Shown one piece after another: positions 1 through 5,617 of a DNA stretch of 5,617 nucleotides. The stretch comes from Chloroflexota bacterium (GTDB taxonomy: Bacteria > Chloroflexota > Limnocylindria > Limnocylindrales > CSP1-4). Under the pieces are notes generated by a model, which searched no databases, was not told the origin of the DNA, and saw nothing but the letters and a program-made list of their open reading frames with translations. The stretch spans positions 1-5,617 of the forward strand of contig JAJYMP010000043.1 in the NCBI GenBank assembly GCA_021786915.1. The letters run 5' to 3'. The position numbers and the translations under genes were made by a program. Numbering within the stretch: the stretch's first letter is position 1; each line of letters opens with the position of its first letter.

Positions 1-209
1 GGGTCGGTCGCGATCTCCTGGTACCCGGTCTGGCTCGTGTTCACCACGAGGTCGCCTCCCGCGGCGAGCGGGGCGCCGAAGGCGATGCCGGGGAACACGG
101 CCCCGTCCTCGAGCGCGAGCAGCGCGGGGCCCGCGTCGCCGACGCGGGGGTCGACGATCGCGTCGGCACGCGGCAACGGCGGGTGGACGGGGTTCGGTGG
201 GAGCGTCAC
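1..209 (-). CDS. carA: Carbamoyl-phosphate synthase small subunit, N-terminal part (runs off left edge)
   Basis: CarA is the glutaminase subunit of carbamoyl-phosphate synthase. It releases ammonia from glutamine for CarB, the first step of pyrimidine synthesis and a source of carbamoyl phosphate for arginine. Only 69 codons are present. The family's N-terminal signature is clear: [18 protein letters not shown] (residues 29-46), then [16 protein letters not shown] (55-70), matching the usual VVFNTSMTGYQEILTDP. The glutaminase domain lies outside the window. The start is taken as the GTG at 209, directly after an in-frame TGA (210-212); the only other start codon before the conserved block is a TTG at 176 with no ribosome binding site. 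The GTG start leaves about 28 residues, rich in proline, before ALLALEDG, which is longer than usual for CarA. No pyr gene lies upstream in the window, so carA appears to be the first main gene of its transcript. Identity is firm; the exact start is less sure. Confidence 0.9.
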   Translation of the reverse strand, partial: MTLPPNPVHPPLPRADAIVDPRVGDAGPALLALEDGAVFPGIAFGAPLAAGGDLVVNTSQTGYQEIATD

Positions 210-266
210 TCAGTTCCCGGCGGTGCGGCGCGCGAGGGCGCCGGCTGCGGGCAAGCGCAGGTGCAT
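210..266 (-). CDS. Putative 18-codon leader ORF coupled to carA
   Basis: An ATG at 266-264 follows AGGAGG (276-271) by four bases and opens the reading frame MHLRLPAAGALARRTAGN, ending at TGA 212-210. The next codon is the GTG of carA, in the same frame with no gap. The arrangement suggests that ribosomes loading at the strong site translate the short ORF, stop, and restart on carA, so that blocking the AGGAGG would also silence carA. The peptide has no recognisable domain and no run of codons for a regulatory amino acid, so control by ribosome stalling is not indicated. Alternatives: the ATG is unused and carA starts independently, or the TGA is a sequence error and the ORF is the true N-terminus of carA. 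The call rests on position and ribosome binding site alone. Confidence 0.45.
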   Translation of the reverse strand: MHLRLPAAGALARRTAGN

Positions 267-270
267 CAGG

Positions 271-276
271 CCTCCT
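271..276 (-). promoter_or_regulatory. Strong ribosome binding site of the carA leader
   Basis: The minus strand reads AGGAGG here, a full Shine-Dalgarno core, four bases before the ATG at 266. It is the best ribosome binding site near carA; the sequence just before the carA GTG offers only a weak GGGA. It begins two bases after the 3' arm of the proximal PyrR-like hairpin, a position where a bound protein could mask it. Confidence 0.6.
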
Positions 277-278
277 AC

Positions 279-318
279 CCGGCCTCTCGGGACCGGCATG
301 CCGGCCTCACAGGACCGG
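279..318 (-). promoter_or_regulatory. Tandem PyrR-binding-loop-like hairpins in the carA leader
   Basis: Read on the minus strand, CCGGUCCUGUGAGGCCGG (318-301) and CCGGUCCCGAGAGGCCGG (296-279) are separated by CAUG. Each folds into a six-pair stem (one U-G pair) closed by a hexaloop, CUGUGA and CCGAGA. PyrR, the UMP-responsive regulator of pyrimidine genes, binds RNA loops with the core UCCNGNGAGGCY; both copies match. The proximal copy continues into GUAGGAGG, resembling the actinobacterial arrangement in which the loop abuts the ribosome binding site and PyrR represses translation. The pyrimidine gene carA directly downstream supports the call independently. The conserved lower stem of known sites is not obvious here. 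There is no U-rich intrinsic terminator, so a translational mode fits better than attenuation. Confidence 0.68.
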
Positions 319-334
319 ACCTCAGGACGCCCGA

Positions 335-340
335 ACTGTA
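335..340 (-). promoter_or_regulatory. Possible -10 box for the carA leader
   Basis: The minus strand has TACAGT preceded by GTGC, a partial match to TATAAT. A start site about seven bases downstream would give a leader of about 60 nt that contains both PyrR-like hairpins in full. No convincing -35 box stands 16-18 bases upstream. This is the least GC-rich spot in a very GC-rich stretch, which is weak support. Confidence 0.22.
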
Positions 341-422
341 GCACGCAGCGTCCGCCGCGGCCGCGCTCCACGGGTCCGCTGGCCGGCCCCGGGCTCCGGG
401 CGAGCGGCGCGCCGCAGGCCGC

Positions 423-649
423 CGTGCAGCGTCCCGCCGGCAGCGGCCGCCTCGCGCCCCCGTGCATCATCTCGCCGGCAGCGGCCGCCTCGCGCCCCGT
501 GCAGCGTCCCGCCGGCCGCGGCCGCCTCGCGCCCCCGTGCAGCGTCCCGCCGGCAGCGGCCGCCTCGCGCCCCCGTGCAGCGTCCCGCCGGCCGCGGCCG
601 CCTCGCGCCCCCGTGCATCATCTCGCCGGCCGCGGCCACCTCGCGCCCG
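423..649. repeat. Tandem array of six 37-38 bp units
   Basis: Six head-to-tail units begin at CGTGCA at 423, 461, 498, 536, 574 and 612; the second is 37 bp, the others 38. Each has the layout CGTGCA, then GCGTCCCG or TCATCTCG, then CCGGC or CCGGCC, then GCGGCCGCC and TCGCGCCCC. Units 1 and 4 are identical, as are units 3 and 5; units 2 and 6 carry the TCATCTCG variant. Five copies keep the GCGGCCGC palindrome (443, 481, 518, 556, 594); the sixth is GCGGCCAC. Because 38 is not a multiple of three, each unit shifts frame, so the long open frames across the array are a by-product of GC content. There are no spacers, so it is not a CRISPR array. It lies between the kinase operon and the carA promoter region. 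Function unknown. Confidence 0.9.
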
Positions 650-750
650 CGTTTGTGTCATCTACGGGTGGCAGCGGTAATCGAGGCCCCCCGAGCCCGC
701 CCGGCGGCCGAATCACGATCACGTACGGGTGCAGCCGGTAGACGAGGCTC
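650..750. repeat. Degraded repeat copies at the kinase-side end of the array
   Basis: After unit 6 the sequence keeps a recognisable but decayed unit. TCATCTACGGGTGGCAGCGG (658-677), followed by AATCGAGGCCCC, aligns with the TCATCTCGCCGGCAGCGG form of the array. A second decayed copy, TACGGGTGCAGCCGGTAGAC (724-743) followed by GAGGC, aligns with 663-687 with a few substitutions and one gap. Divergence increases away from carA, suggesting the inner units were homogenised or expanded recently while the outer ones are old. The alignment was done by eye. Confidence 0.55.
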
Positions 751-806
751 TCTTGGCCCCGTCGGAGCCGCGATCGGTCGCGAATACCGCCCTCACCCGT
801 AGATGA
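658..806. repeat. 13-bp inverted repeat TCATCTACGGGTG, arms about 120 bp apart
   Basis: TCATCTACGGGTG at 658-670 has its exact reverse complement CACCCGTAGATGA at 794-806. The core TACGGGTG occurs once more in direct orientation at 724-731. The arms bound most of the stretch between the tandem array and the kinase gene. They may be paired binding sites or ends of a relic element; no transposase or coding region lies between them. Confidence 0.55.
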
Positions 807-832
807 GCGAATTCGATCGGCCGCGCGCGGCC
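769..832 (-). terminator. Possible terminator region of the kinase operon (GC-rich palindromes, no T-tract)
   Basis: Two perfect palindromes follow the kinase stop codon. GGCCGCGCGCGGCC (819-832) begins about eight bases after the stop and can form a five-pair all-GC stem. CGCGATCGGTCGCG (769-782) can form a five-pair stem with a four-base loop. Neither is followed by a U-run in the direction of transcription, so they would be atypical terminators. They could instead protect the 3' end of the message, or be chance in GC-rich DNA. The change of transcript to carA makes a stop somewhere here plausible. Confidence 0.3.
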
Positions 833-840
833 CGGCTCGC

Positions 841-2277
841 CTAGCCCAGCAGCATCGGCGGGGGCGTTACGTCGCTGCGGGTCGCGGGCGCATCGGCAGG
901 GCCGTCGCTCGGCAGCTCCACGCGGAACGCCGCCCCGCCCTCAGGCCGGTTGGCCACGCCGATCCGCCCGCCGTGGCGGTCCACGATCCAGCGCGCGATC
1001 GCCAGCCCCAGCCCCGTCCCGCCCGACGGCGCGCCCGGCGCCCGCCAGAACCGGTCGAACACGTGCGGCATGTCCTCCTCGCGCAGGCCCGGCCCCTCGT
1101 CGGTCACCTCGACCGACGCGGTGCCCGCCGCCGACCGCACGACCACGCGCACCCGCCCGTCGCGCGGCGAGTGCCGGATCGCATTGTCCACGAGGATCGT
1201 CACCAACTGGCGGAGCCGCGCCGGGTCGCCCTCGAGCATCGCCGGCTCGGGGTCCACCTCCACGTGCACCCCACGGTCCTCGGCCATCCGCCCGAGCGCG
1301 CCCGCCGCCTCGAACGCGACGTCACCCATGTCGAGCGGCATCCGCTCGAGCGCGACCGCGCCGGAGTCGGAGCGCGCGAGCAGCAGCAGGTCGTCCACGA
1401 GCGAGGTGAGGTTCGCCACCTCGGCCTCGATGTCCTCGAGCGCCTCGCGCTGCTCCCCCACCCGCTTGTCCTGGTGGCGGGTCAGGTGCTCCACCGAGGA
1501 GCGGATGACCGTCAGCGGCGTGCGCAGCTCGTGCGATGCGTCAGCCGCGAACTCGCGCTGGCGTCGCAGGGCGTCGCGCTGCGCCTGGAGCGAGACCCGG
1601 ATGGGCACCATGGCTCGGCTCGCGTAGACATAGCCGAACAGCACCGACACGATCATGACGATCCCGCCACCGACGAGGAGCACGGTGAGCAGCGTGTCGA
1701 GCGTCTGGACCTCGACCGTGCGGTCCTGGATGGCCTGCAGGAAGTACGTCTGCCCGTCCTGCACGTAGACGAAACGCTGGGTCAGCAGCCGCGCCGGCAT
1801 GGTGGTGCTGCCGATGGTGAGCGTCACCTCGCGCACGTCGGTGCCGTCGGGCGCCGTCCGCGCCGCGGCCAGGCTGACCGGCTCGGGCATGCCCGCGAGC
1901 GGCACGCCCAGGCGCCGGTTGAGCGGCACCTGCTGGCCGCTCTCGTCGAAGGCGTAGAGCCAGATGCTGCCCCGTCCGGGCTGGAGCCCGAAGCTCCCCG
2001 GCGCGCCGGTGCCGGCGCCGTGGTCGGCGTCGGTCCCCGAGAGGGAGTTGACCACCGGGGTGACCGTCGCGCGGAGCTGGTCGACCGACGCGGTGACGAG
2101 GCGGTTCTGGACCGCCGCGTAGAGCGCGCCGCCCAGCATCAGCAGCAGCGCGAGCGTGGACACGCCGCTCCACAGGACGAGTCTCCAGCGGGTCCGGCGG
2201 AGCAGCCGGGCCTCGCCCGCCAGCTCAGCCTGCTCGGCCCCGTCGTCGTGCGGGTCGATGCCGACCCCGTCGCCCAT
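841..2277 (-). CDS. Sensor histidine kinase of a two-component system
   Basis: A 478-residue membrane sensor kinase that should phosphorylate the response regulator encoded just upstream. In order: a charged cytoplasmic N-terminus; first membrane helix about 32-55; an extracytoplasmic sensing region about 56-194 that I do not recognise; second helix about 195-219; a short linker; the H-box ASHELRTPLT with phospho-acceptor His249; dimerisation helices to about 305; and the ATPase domain with N-box LVDNAIRHSP (Asn365), G1 DEGPGL, F-box FDRFWR and G2 GGTGLGLAIA. Only about 30 residues separate the second helix from the histidine, too few for a complete HAMP domain; a single helix with the PI...L motif remains. 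The start ATG at 2277 overlaps the regulator's TGA by one base. An upstream in-frame ATG at 2418 is rejected because it would run through the regulator gene and adds arginine-rich nonsense. All catalytic motifs are intact. The signal sensed is unknown. Confidence 0.93.
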   Translation of the reverse strand: MGDGVGIDPHDDGAEQAELAGEARLLRRTRWRLVLWSGVSTLALLLMLGGALYAAVQNRLVTASVDQLRATVTPVVNSLSGTDADHGAGTGAPGSFGLQPGRGSIWLYAFDESGQQVPLNRRLGVPLAGMPEPVSLAAARTAPDGTDVREVTLTIGSTTMPARLLTQRFVYVQDGQTYFLQAIQDRTVEVQTLDTLLTVLLVGGGIVMIVSVLFGYVYASRAMVPIRVSLQAQRDALRRQREFAADASHELRTPLTVIRSSVEHLTRHQDKRVGEQREALEDIEAEVANLTSLVDDLLLLARSDSGAVALERMPLDMGDVAFEAAGALGRMAEDRGVHVEVDPEPAMLEGDPARLRQLVTILVDNAIRHSPRDGRVRVVVRSAAGTASVEVTDEGPGLREEDMPHVFDRFWRAPGAPSGGTGLGLAIARWIVDRHGGRIGVANRPEGGAAFRVELPSDGPADAPATRSDVTPPPMLLG

Positions 2278-2963
2278 CAGCCGTCCGTCCCGTCGCCCAG
2301 CCGGTACCCGACGCCGCGGACCGTCTCGATCTGCCCGCCCGCCTCGGCCAGCTTCGTGCGCAGGTAGTGCACGTACGCGTCCACGGCGTTGGGCGTCACG
2401 GCCACGCTGAACGGCCACGCGTGGTCGAGCAGCTGGTCGCGCGTGAGCACCTGGCCCGGGTGGCGCAGCAGCGCCTCGAGCAGCGAGAACTCGCGCGGCG
2501 AGAGGTCCACGCTCCGCCCGTTGACGGTCACCCGCCGGGCCGCCTCGTCGAGCTTGATCGCACCCGCCGAGAGCTTCGGCTCCGGCCGCCTCGGCCCGGG
2601 CTCGGCCCGGCGCGCGAGCGCCCGCAGGCGCGCCGAGACCTCCTGGTACGCGAACGGCTTGACGACGTAGTCGTCGGCACCTGCGTCGAGGCCCACCACC
2701 CGGTCGTTCACGGTGTCGCGGGCGGTGAGCATCAGGATCGACACGTCCACCCCCGCGGACCGGATGCGGCGCGCCACGTCGAGGCCCGACATGTCGGGCA
2801 GCCCGATGTCGAGGATCACGCAGTCCAGCCCGCCCACGCCGGTGGCCAGCTCGAGGCCGGTCCGTCCGTCCGGAGCGTGCTCCACGACGTGGCGGTCCTC
2901 CTCGAGCAGGCGCGTGAGGGCGCGGGCGAGCCGATCGTCATCCTCGACCAGGAGCAGGTGCAT
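2277..2963 (-). CDS. OmpR/PhoB-family response regulator
   Basis: A 228-residue DNA-binding regulator, the normal length for this family. The receiver domain (about 1-115) has the acidic pocket Glu7-Asp8-Asp9, phospho-acceptor Asp52 in ILDIGLPDMSG, switch Thr80 and Lys102 in VKPF. A proline-rich linker (about 120-130) leads to a winged-helix domain (about 131-225) with LSPREFSLLEALLRHPGQVL and the terminal wing ETVRGVGYRL. The ATG at 2963 has GAGG six bases upstream. It follows the small protein gene by 20 bp and overlaps the kinase gene by one base, so it is cotranscribed with both the transporter and its cognate kinase. It probably regulates this operon, but the operon promoter is outside the window, so no binding site can be tested. 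Confidence 0.95.
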   Translation of the reverse strand: MHLLLVEDDDRLARALTRLLEEDRHVVEHAPDGRTGLELATGVGGLDCVILDIGLPDMSGLDVARRIRSAGVDVSILMLTARDTVNDRVVGLDAGADDYVVKPFAYQEVSARLRALARRAEPGPRRPEPKLSAGAIKLDEAARRVTVNGRSVDLSPREFSLLEALLRHPGQVLTRDQLLDHAWPFSVAVTPNAVDAYVHYLRTKLAEAGGQIETVRGVGYRLGDGTDG

Positions 2964-2983
2964 ACCGAGCCTCGAAGCTTCCG

Positions 2984-3352
2984 TCAGGGCACCACCGTCT
3001 CGTCGGTGGCCGTGCCAAGAGTGCCACCACCCTGCCGGTCGTCGGAGCCGACGCGTCGGCTGACCCGCAGGATGACGGTCTTGCCGGCGGCGAGGTCGGC
3101 CTGGCCGCCGGACGTCTGCTGATGGTAGGCCGTGGACGGGCCGGGGCCGACGCTCACGGTCGCGCCGTCGGCGAGCCCGACGGTCGCCGGGTTGCCGCTG
3201 ACCGATTCGACGGTGCCCTTGATCGCGGGTCCGCCGAAGCTGGCGCGCCCGACGCCCTCGCCGCCGTTCTCGCCGCCGAACGCTCCACCGTTGCCATCGG
3301 GGCCGCGCAGGAGCGGGGTGGGCGGGGTCGGCGGGAAGGGCTGCGAGGACAT
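2984..3352 (-). CDS. Small soluble protein with DUF5666-like beta domain
   Basis: A 122-residue protein of unknown function. Residues 1-42 are low-complexity, rich in proline then glycine. Residues 44-100 form a compact beta-rich segment starting [20 protein letters not shown], with STAYHQQ at about 73-79 and [12 protein letters not shown] at 86-97. This pattern (GxVxSVxG, then a glycine turn, T-x-Y, and L-x-x-G-x-x-V) resembles DUF5666-type domains and is similar to the domain in the next gene upstream. No signal peptide or membrane helix is visible, so it should be cytoplasmic unless exported another way. The ATG at 3352 is chosen because CAGGAG lies nine bases upstream; an in-frame ATG at 3382 adds ten residues but has a poor ribosome binding site. 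It sits 20 bp before the response regulator and may be an accessory to signalling or transport; that is inference from position. Confidence 0.72.
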   Translation of the reverse strand: MSSQPFPPTPPTPLLRGPDGNGGAFGGENGGEGVGRASFGGPAIKGTVESVSGNPATVGLADGATVSVGPGPSTAYHQQTSGGQADLAAGKTVILRVSRRVGSDDRQGGGTLGTATDETVVP

Positions 3353-3407
3353 GCGGGGGCGCTCCTGTGGAACTGGCGGCATCAGCCGGTCACGAGCCGG
3401 CGCCGCC

Positions 3408-4139
3408 CTACTTGCCGAGCACGGTGATGTCGTTGACGGTGAAGCCGAAGGCTCCGCCCTGACCAGGCTGGCCGCTCGCCGCCGGCTGGCCGGACGCCTC
3501 CGGTCGCCCGCCCGCGCGGCTGGCGCTGACCTGGATCCTCGAGCCCACCGTCACGTCGCTCGCGCTGGCCGGAGCCTGGGCGTGGTAGGTCGCGGTGCTC
3601 GGCACCTGGAGCGTCACGCTCTGGCCGTTCGCGGTCTGGATCGTGATCGTCCCGTTCGCGACCGCGGTGACCTGCCCGTCGAGCGAGATGGTCCCCCCGA
3701 AGGCGCCGCCGAAGCCGCCCCGGCCCGGGTTCCCGCTCGCGTTGGGGGTGAAGCCCCCGCCAGCGAAGTTGCCGGCGAACTGGCCGCGTGGCGTGGCAGC
3801 TGCGGGTGCCGTGAGGCGCCCGCCGGCGAAGCCCAGGCCCGCCCCGGCGATCACCACCGCCGCGACGAACGCGATGGTGCCGGCCGACGCACCGCTCCGC
3901 TTTGGGTTGGCGACCGCGGAGGCGACCGACGGCGGGATGAACGAGGGCACGGCCGGCTGGGGCCGGGGACCCGGCTGACCCGGCGACGCATAGGCCGGCT
4001 GGCCCGGCGACGCGTACGCCGGCTGGCCAGGCGCGGGAGCTGGGGGCTGGCCCGGGTACGCCGCGGGCTGCCCGGCCACCGGTCCGGGCTCGGGCGCCGG
4101 GAAGGGACTCGGCTGCGGCTGGTTGGGGTCGTAGGTCAC
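3408..4139 (-). CDS. Proline-rich single-pass membrane protein with DUF5666-like domain
   Basis: A 243-residue protein of unknown function. Residues 1-65 are a proline/glutamine/alanine-rich tail with two tandem copies of GQPAYASP (38-53). One membrane helix spans about 86-108 ([21 protein letters not shown]), preceded by Lys-Arg, which by the positive-inside rule puts the tail in the cytoplasm and the rest outside. After a glycine-rich spacer (120-149), residues 150-208 carry the beta domain: [31 protein letters not shown] and [12 protein letters not shown]. Residues 209-232 are disordered. The start is the GTG at 4139, with AGGAG about nine bases upstream; the ORF opens 33 bp after the permease stop. 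Actinobacterial membrane proteins often have such proline-rich tails. An accessory role with the transporter is plausible but unproven. Confidence 0.82.
   Translation of the reverse strand: MTYDPNQPQPSPFPAPEPGPVAGQPAAYPGQPPAPAPGQPAYASPGQPAYASPGQPGPRPQPAVPSFIPPSVASAVANPKRSGASAGTIAFVAAVVIAGAGLGFAGGRLTAPAAATPRGQFAGNFAGGGFTPNASGNPGRGGFGGAFGGTISLDGQVTAVANGTITIQTANGQSVTLQVPSTATYHAQAPASASDVTVGSRIQVSASRAGGRPEASGQPAASGQPGQGGAFGFTVNDITVLGK
3980..4027 (-). repeat. Two tandem 24-bp in-frame repeats in the proline-rich tail
   Basis: Positions 3980-4003 and 4004-4027 differ at only three bases and each encodes eight residues of the GQPAYASP motif. Being a multiple of three, the repeat can expand or contract without shifting frame, which would change only the length of the cytoplasmic tail. 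Confidence 0.8.
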
Positions 4140-4172
4140 GGGAGCGTTCTCCTATTCGGGCGGGTCTGGGCG

Positions 4173-5377
4173 CTACTCGTAGCGCAGGGAGGCGATCGGG
4201 TCGAGCCGGGCCGCCGCACGGGCGGGCCAGACGCCGAAGACGACGCCGACGACGAGGGAGAACCCCACGGCGACGACGACGGTGAACGGGTTGAAGATGA
4301 ATCCCCAGCCGGCGATCTGGCCGATGACCAGGCTCGCGACGACGCCGACCACGATGCCGATCAGGCCGCCCAGCAGGGAGAGGACCAGCGCCTCGACGAG
4401 GAACTGGAACAAGATGTCGCTGCTCCGCGCGCCGATGGCCTTGCGGATGCCGATCTCGCGCGTGCGCTCGCGCACCGAGACCAGCATGATGTTCATGATC
4501 CCGATTCCGCCCACCACGAGGCTGATCGAGGCGATGCCCCCGAGCAGCACCGTGAGCAGCCCGGTGATCGACGAGAACGTCGAGAGCAGCTGGGCCTGGC
4601 TGGTGATCGAGAAGTCGTCGTTGGTGCCGTTGGTGCCGTGGCGCTGCTCGAGCAGCACGGTCAGGTCCGCCTGGGTGGCGTCGATCTGGCTGGCCGAGGC
4701 GACGCTCACGCCGATCGACCGCACCTTGTCGCCGCTGACGAAGTAGTGCTGGGCCGTGGTGATGGGGATCAGCACCTGGTCGTCCTGGCTTGTCGCGCCC
4801 GACGAGCCCTTGGGCTGCATGATCCCGACCAGCTGGAACGGGATGCCGCCGATCTGGATCGTCTGGCCGATGCTGGTGCCGTCGAGCCCCAGGTCGTCCG
4901 CCGTGGTGGAGCCCAGGACGGCCACCCGCAGACTGCCGTCGACGGCGGCCTGGTTGAGGAACGAGCCCTGCCACATCGTGTAGGTGCGCACCTCGAGGTA
5001 GGCGGGCGTCGTGCCGATGATGGACGTGGTGGTGTTCTGGAGACCGGAGATCACGACCTTCTGGGTCGAGATCTCCGGGGCAACGGCGGCCACGCCGGGG
5101 GTGGCGGCGATCGCCTGCGCGTCCTCGGTGGTGAGCGTGGTGGCGGATCCCAGCGCCAGGCGCGTGAACCCGTTCCTGGTCGCGCCCGGCGACACGGTCA
5201 GCAGGTTGGTGCCGAGCCCCTGGATCCGGTCCGTGATGCCCGACGTCGCGCCCTGCGCGACCGCGACGAGGGCCACGATCGACCCCACGCCGATGATCAC
5301 GCCGAGCATGGTCAGCACCGCCCGCAGCCGGGACGTGCCGAGGCGGGAGATGGCGAGGCGGATGAGCTCGAGCGCGG

Positions 5378-5381
<4 letters not shown>
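4173..5381 (-). CDS. MacB-type ABC transporter permease (FtsX superfamily)
   Basis: A 402-residue complete permease with the MacB topology: first membrane helix about 21-43 after a short amphipathic N-terminus, a large extracytoplasmic domain (about 44-268) and three C-terminal helices (about 273-300, 332-354, 366-386). Family hallmarks are [20 protein letters not shown] near the start, [20 protein letters not shown] (291-310) followed by GIRKAIGA, and the C-terminal [18 protein letters not shown]. MacB-like permeases use ATP hydrolysis in the cytoplasm to drive conformational change in the outer domain, moving peptides, antibiotics or lipids without a conventional pore. The ATPase is a separate gene here, unlike E. 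coli MacB, where it is fused. The GTG start at 5381 overlaps the ATPase stop as GTGA, a translational coupling arrangement; no clear ribosome binding site precedes it. The substrate cannot be read from the sequence, so macB is not assigned. Confidence 0.93.

Positions 5382-5617
<236 letters not shown>

Noticed and set aside
210..470. 86-residue minus-strand frame ending just before carA as a full gene
   Set aside because: Its upstream part crosses the tandem repeat and the putative promoter; only the last 18 codons follow a strong ribosome binding site, so only that part is kept as a leader ORF.
322..639. Minus-strand 105-residue open frame with repeats such as GGTLHGARGG
   Set aside because: Openness comes from GC content; repeat length is not a multiple of three, there is no ribosome binding site of note and no conserved domain.
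423..649. CRISPR array
   Set aside because: Units of 37-38 bp are contiguous with no unique spacers, and no cas genes are present.
37..802. Long plus-strand open frames over the carA start and the tandem repeats
   Set aside because: They run antisense through carA and through 38-bp repeats that shift frame each unit; their repeat peptides are just the same DNA read in rotating frames.
973..2367. Plus-strand 464-residue open frame antisense to the kinase and regulator
   Set aside because: It mirrors two unmistakable minus-strand genes, is dominated by Arg/His/Ala/Val as expected of an antisense frame in GC-rich DNA, and shows no domain.
2278..2418. Upstream ATG giving the kinase 47 extra residues
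   Set aside because: The extension lies inside the response regulator's winged-helix domain and is Arg/Gly-rich; the ATG overlapping the regulator stop is the standard arrangement.
3353..3382. Ten-residue longer start for the soluble DUF5666-like protein
   Set aside because: The ATG at 3382 lacks a good ribosome binding site, while CAGGAG precedes the ATG at 3352 at a workable distance; the extension adds no signal peptide.
3382..4974. Minus-strand 530-residue open frame spanning the permease and proline-rich gene
   Set aside because: It overlaps two genes with clear protein features in another frame, is an Arg/Gly/Pro-rich shifted frame, and has no recognisable motif.

Overview
The window is very GC-rich (clearly above 65%), and its real genes use G/C third positions almost throughout. 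Together with proline/glycine/alanine-rich proteins and a PyrR-type leader that abuts the ribosome binding site, this suggests a high-GC actinobacterium. A high-GC member of the Chloroflexota is also possible. No marker here settles the phylum. All recognised genes are on the minus strand, so transcription runs from the right edge to the left.

Right and centre (5617 to 841): one compact operon of six genes. In transcription order it holds the C-terminal end of a MacB/LolD-type ABC ATPase (cut by the window edge), a complete MacB-type permease (4-nt GTGA overlap), a proline-rich single-pass membrane protein with a DUF5666-like beta domain, a second soluble protein with a similar domain, an OmpR-family response regulator, and a sensor histidine kinase (1-nt TGATG overlap). 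Gaps inside the operon are 55 bp or less. The likely logic is a stress- or substrate-sensing two-component system made together with the exporter it controls. The two small beta-domain proteins may be accessories.

Centre-left (840 to 210): about 630 bp without a conserved gene. Next to the kinase stop are GC-rich palindromes that could end the operon. Then come degraded repeat copies sharing a TACGGGTG core, and an array of six tandem 37-38 bp units at 423-649. After that comes a leader that appears to belong to the pyrimidine operon.

Left edge (318 to 1): two tandem 18-nt hairpins, each with the hexaloop C-N-G-N-G-A and UCC..GAGGCC core of PyrR-binding loops. The second lies directly before an AGGAGG and an ATG. 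That ATG opens an 18-codon reading frame whose TGA is immediately followed by the GTG of carA, the small subunit of carbamoyl-phosphate synthase, which runs off the window. The most notable find is this leader: two PyrR-like loops whose arms can also pair in an alternative, mutually exclusive hairpin, followed by a short coupled leader ORF.
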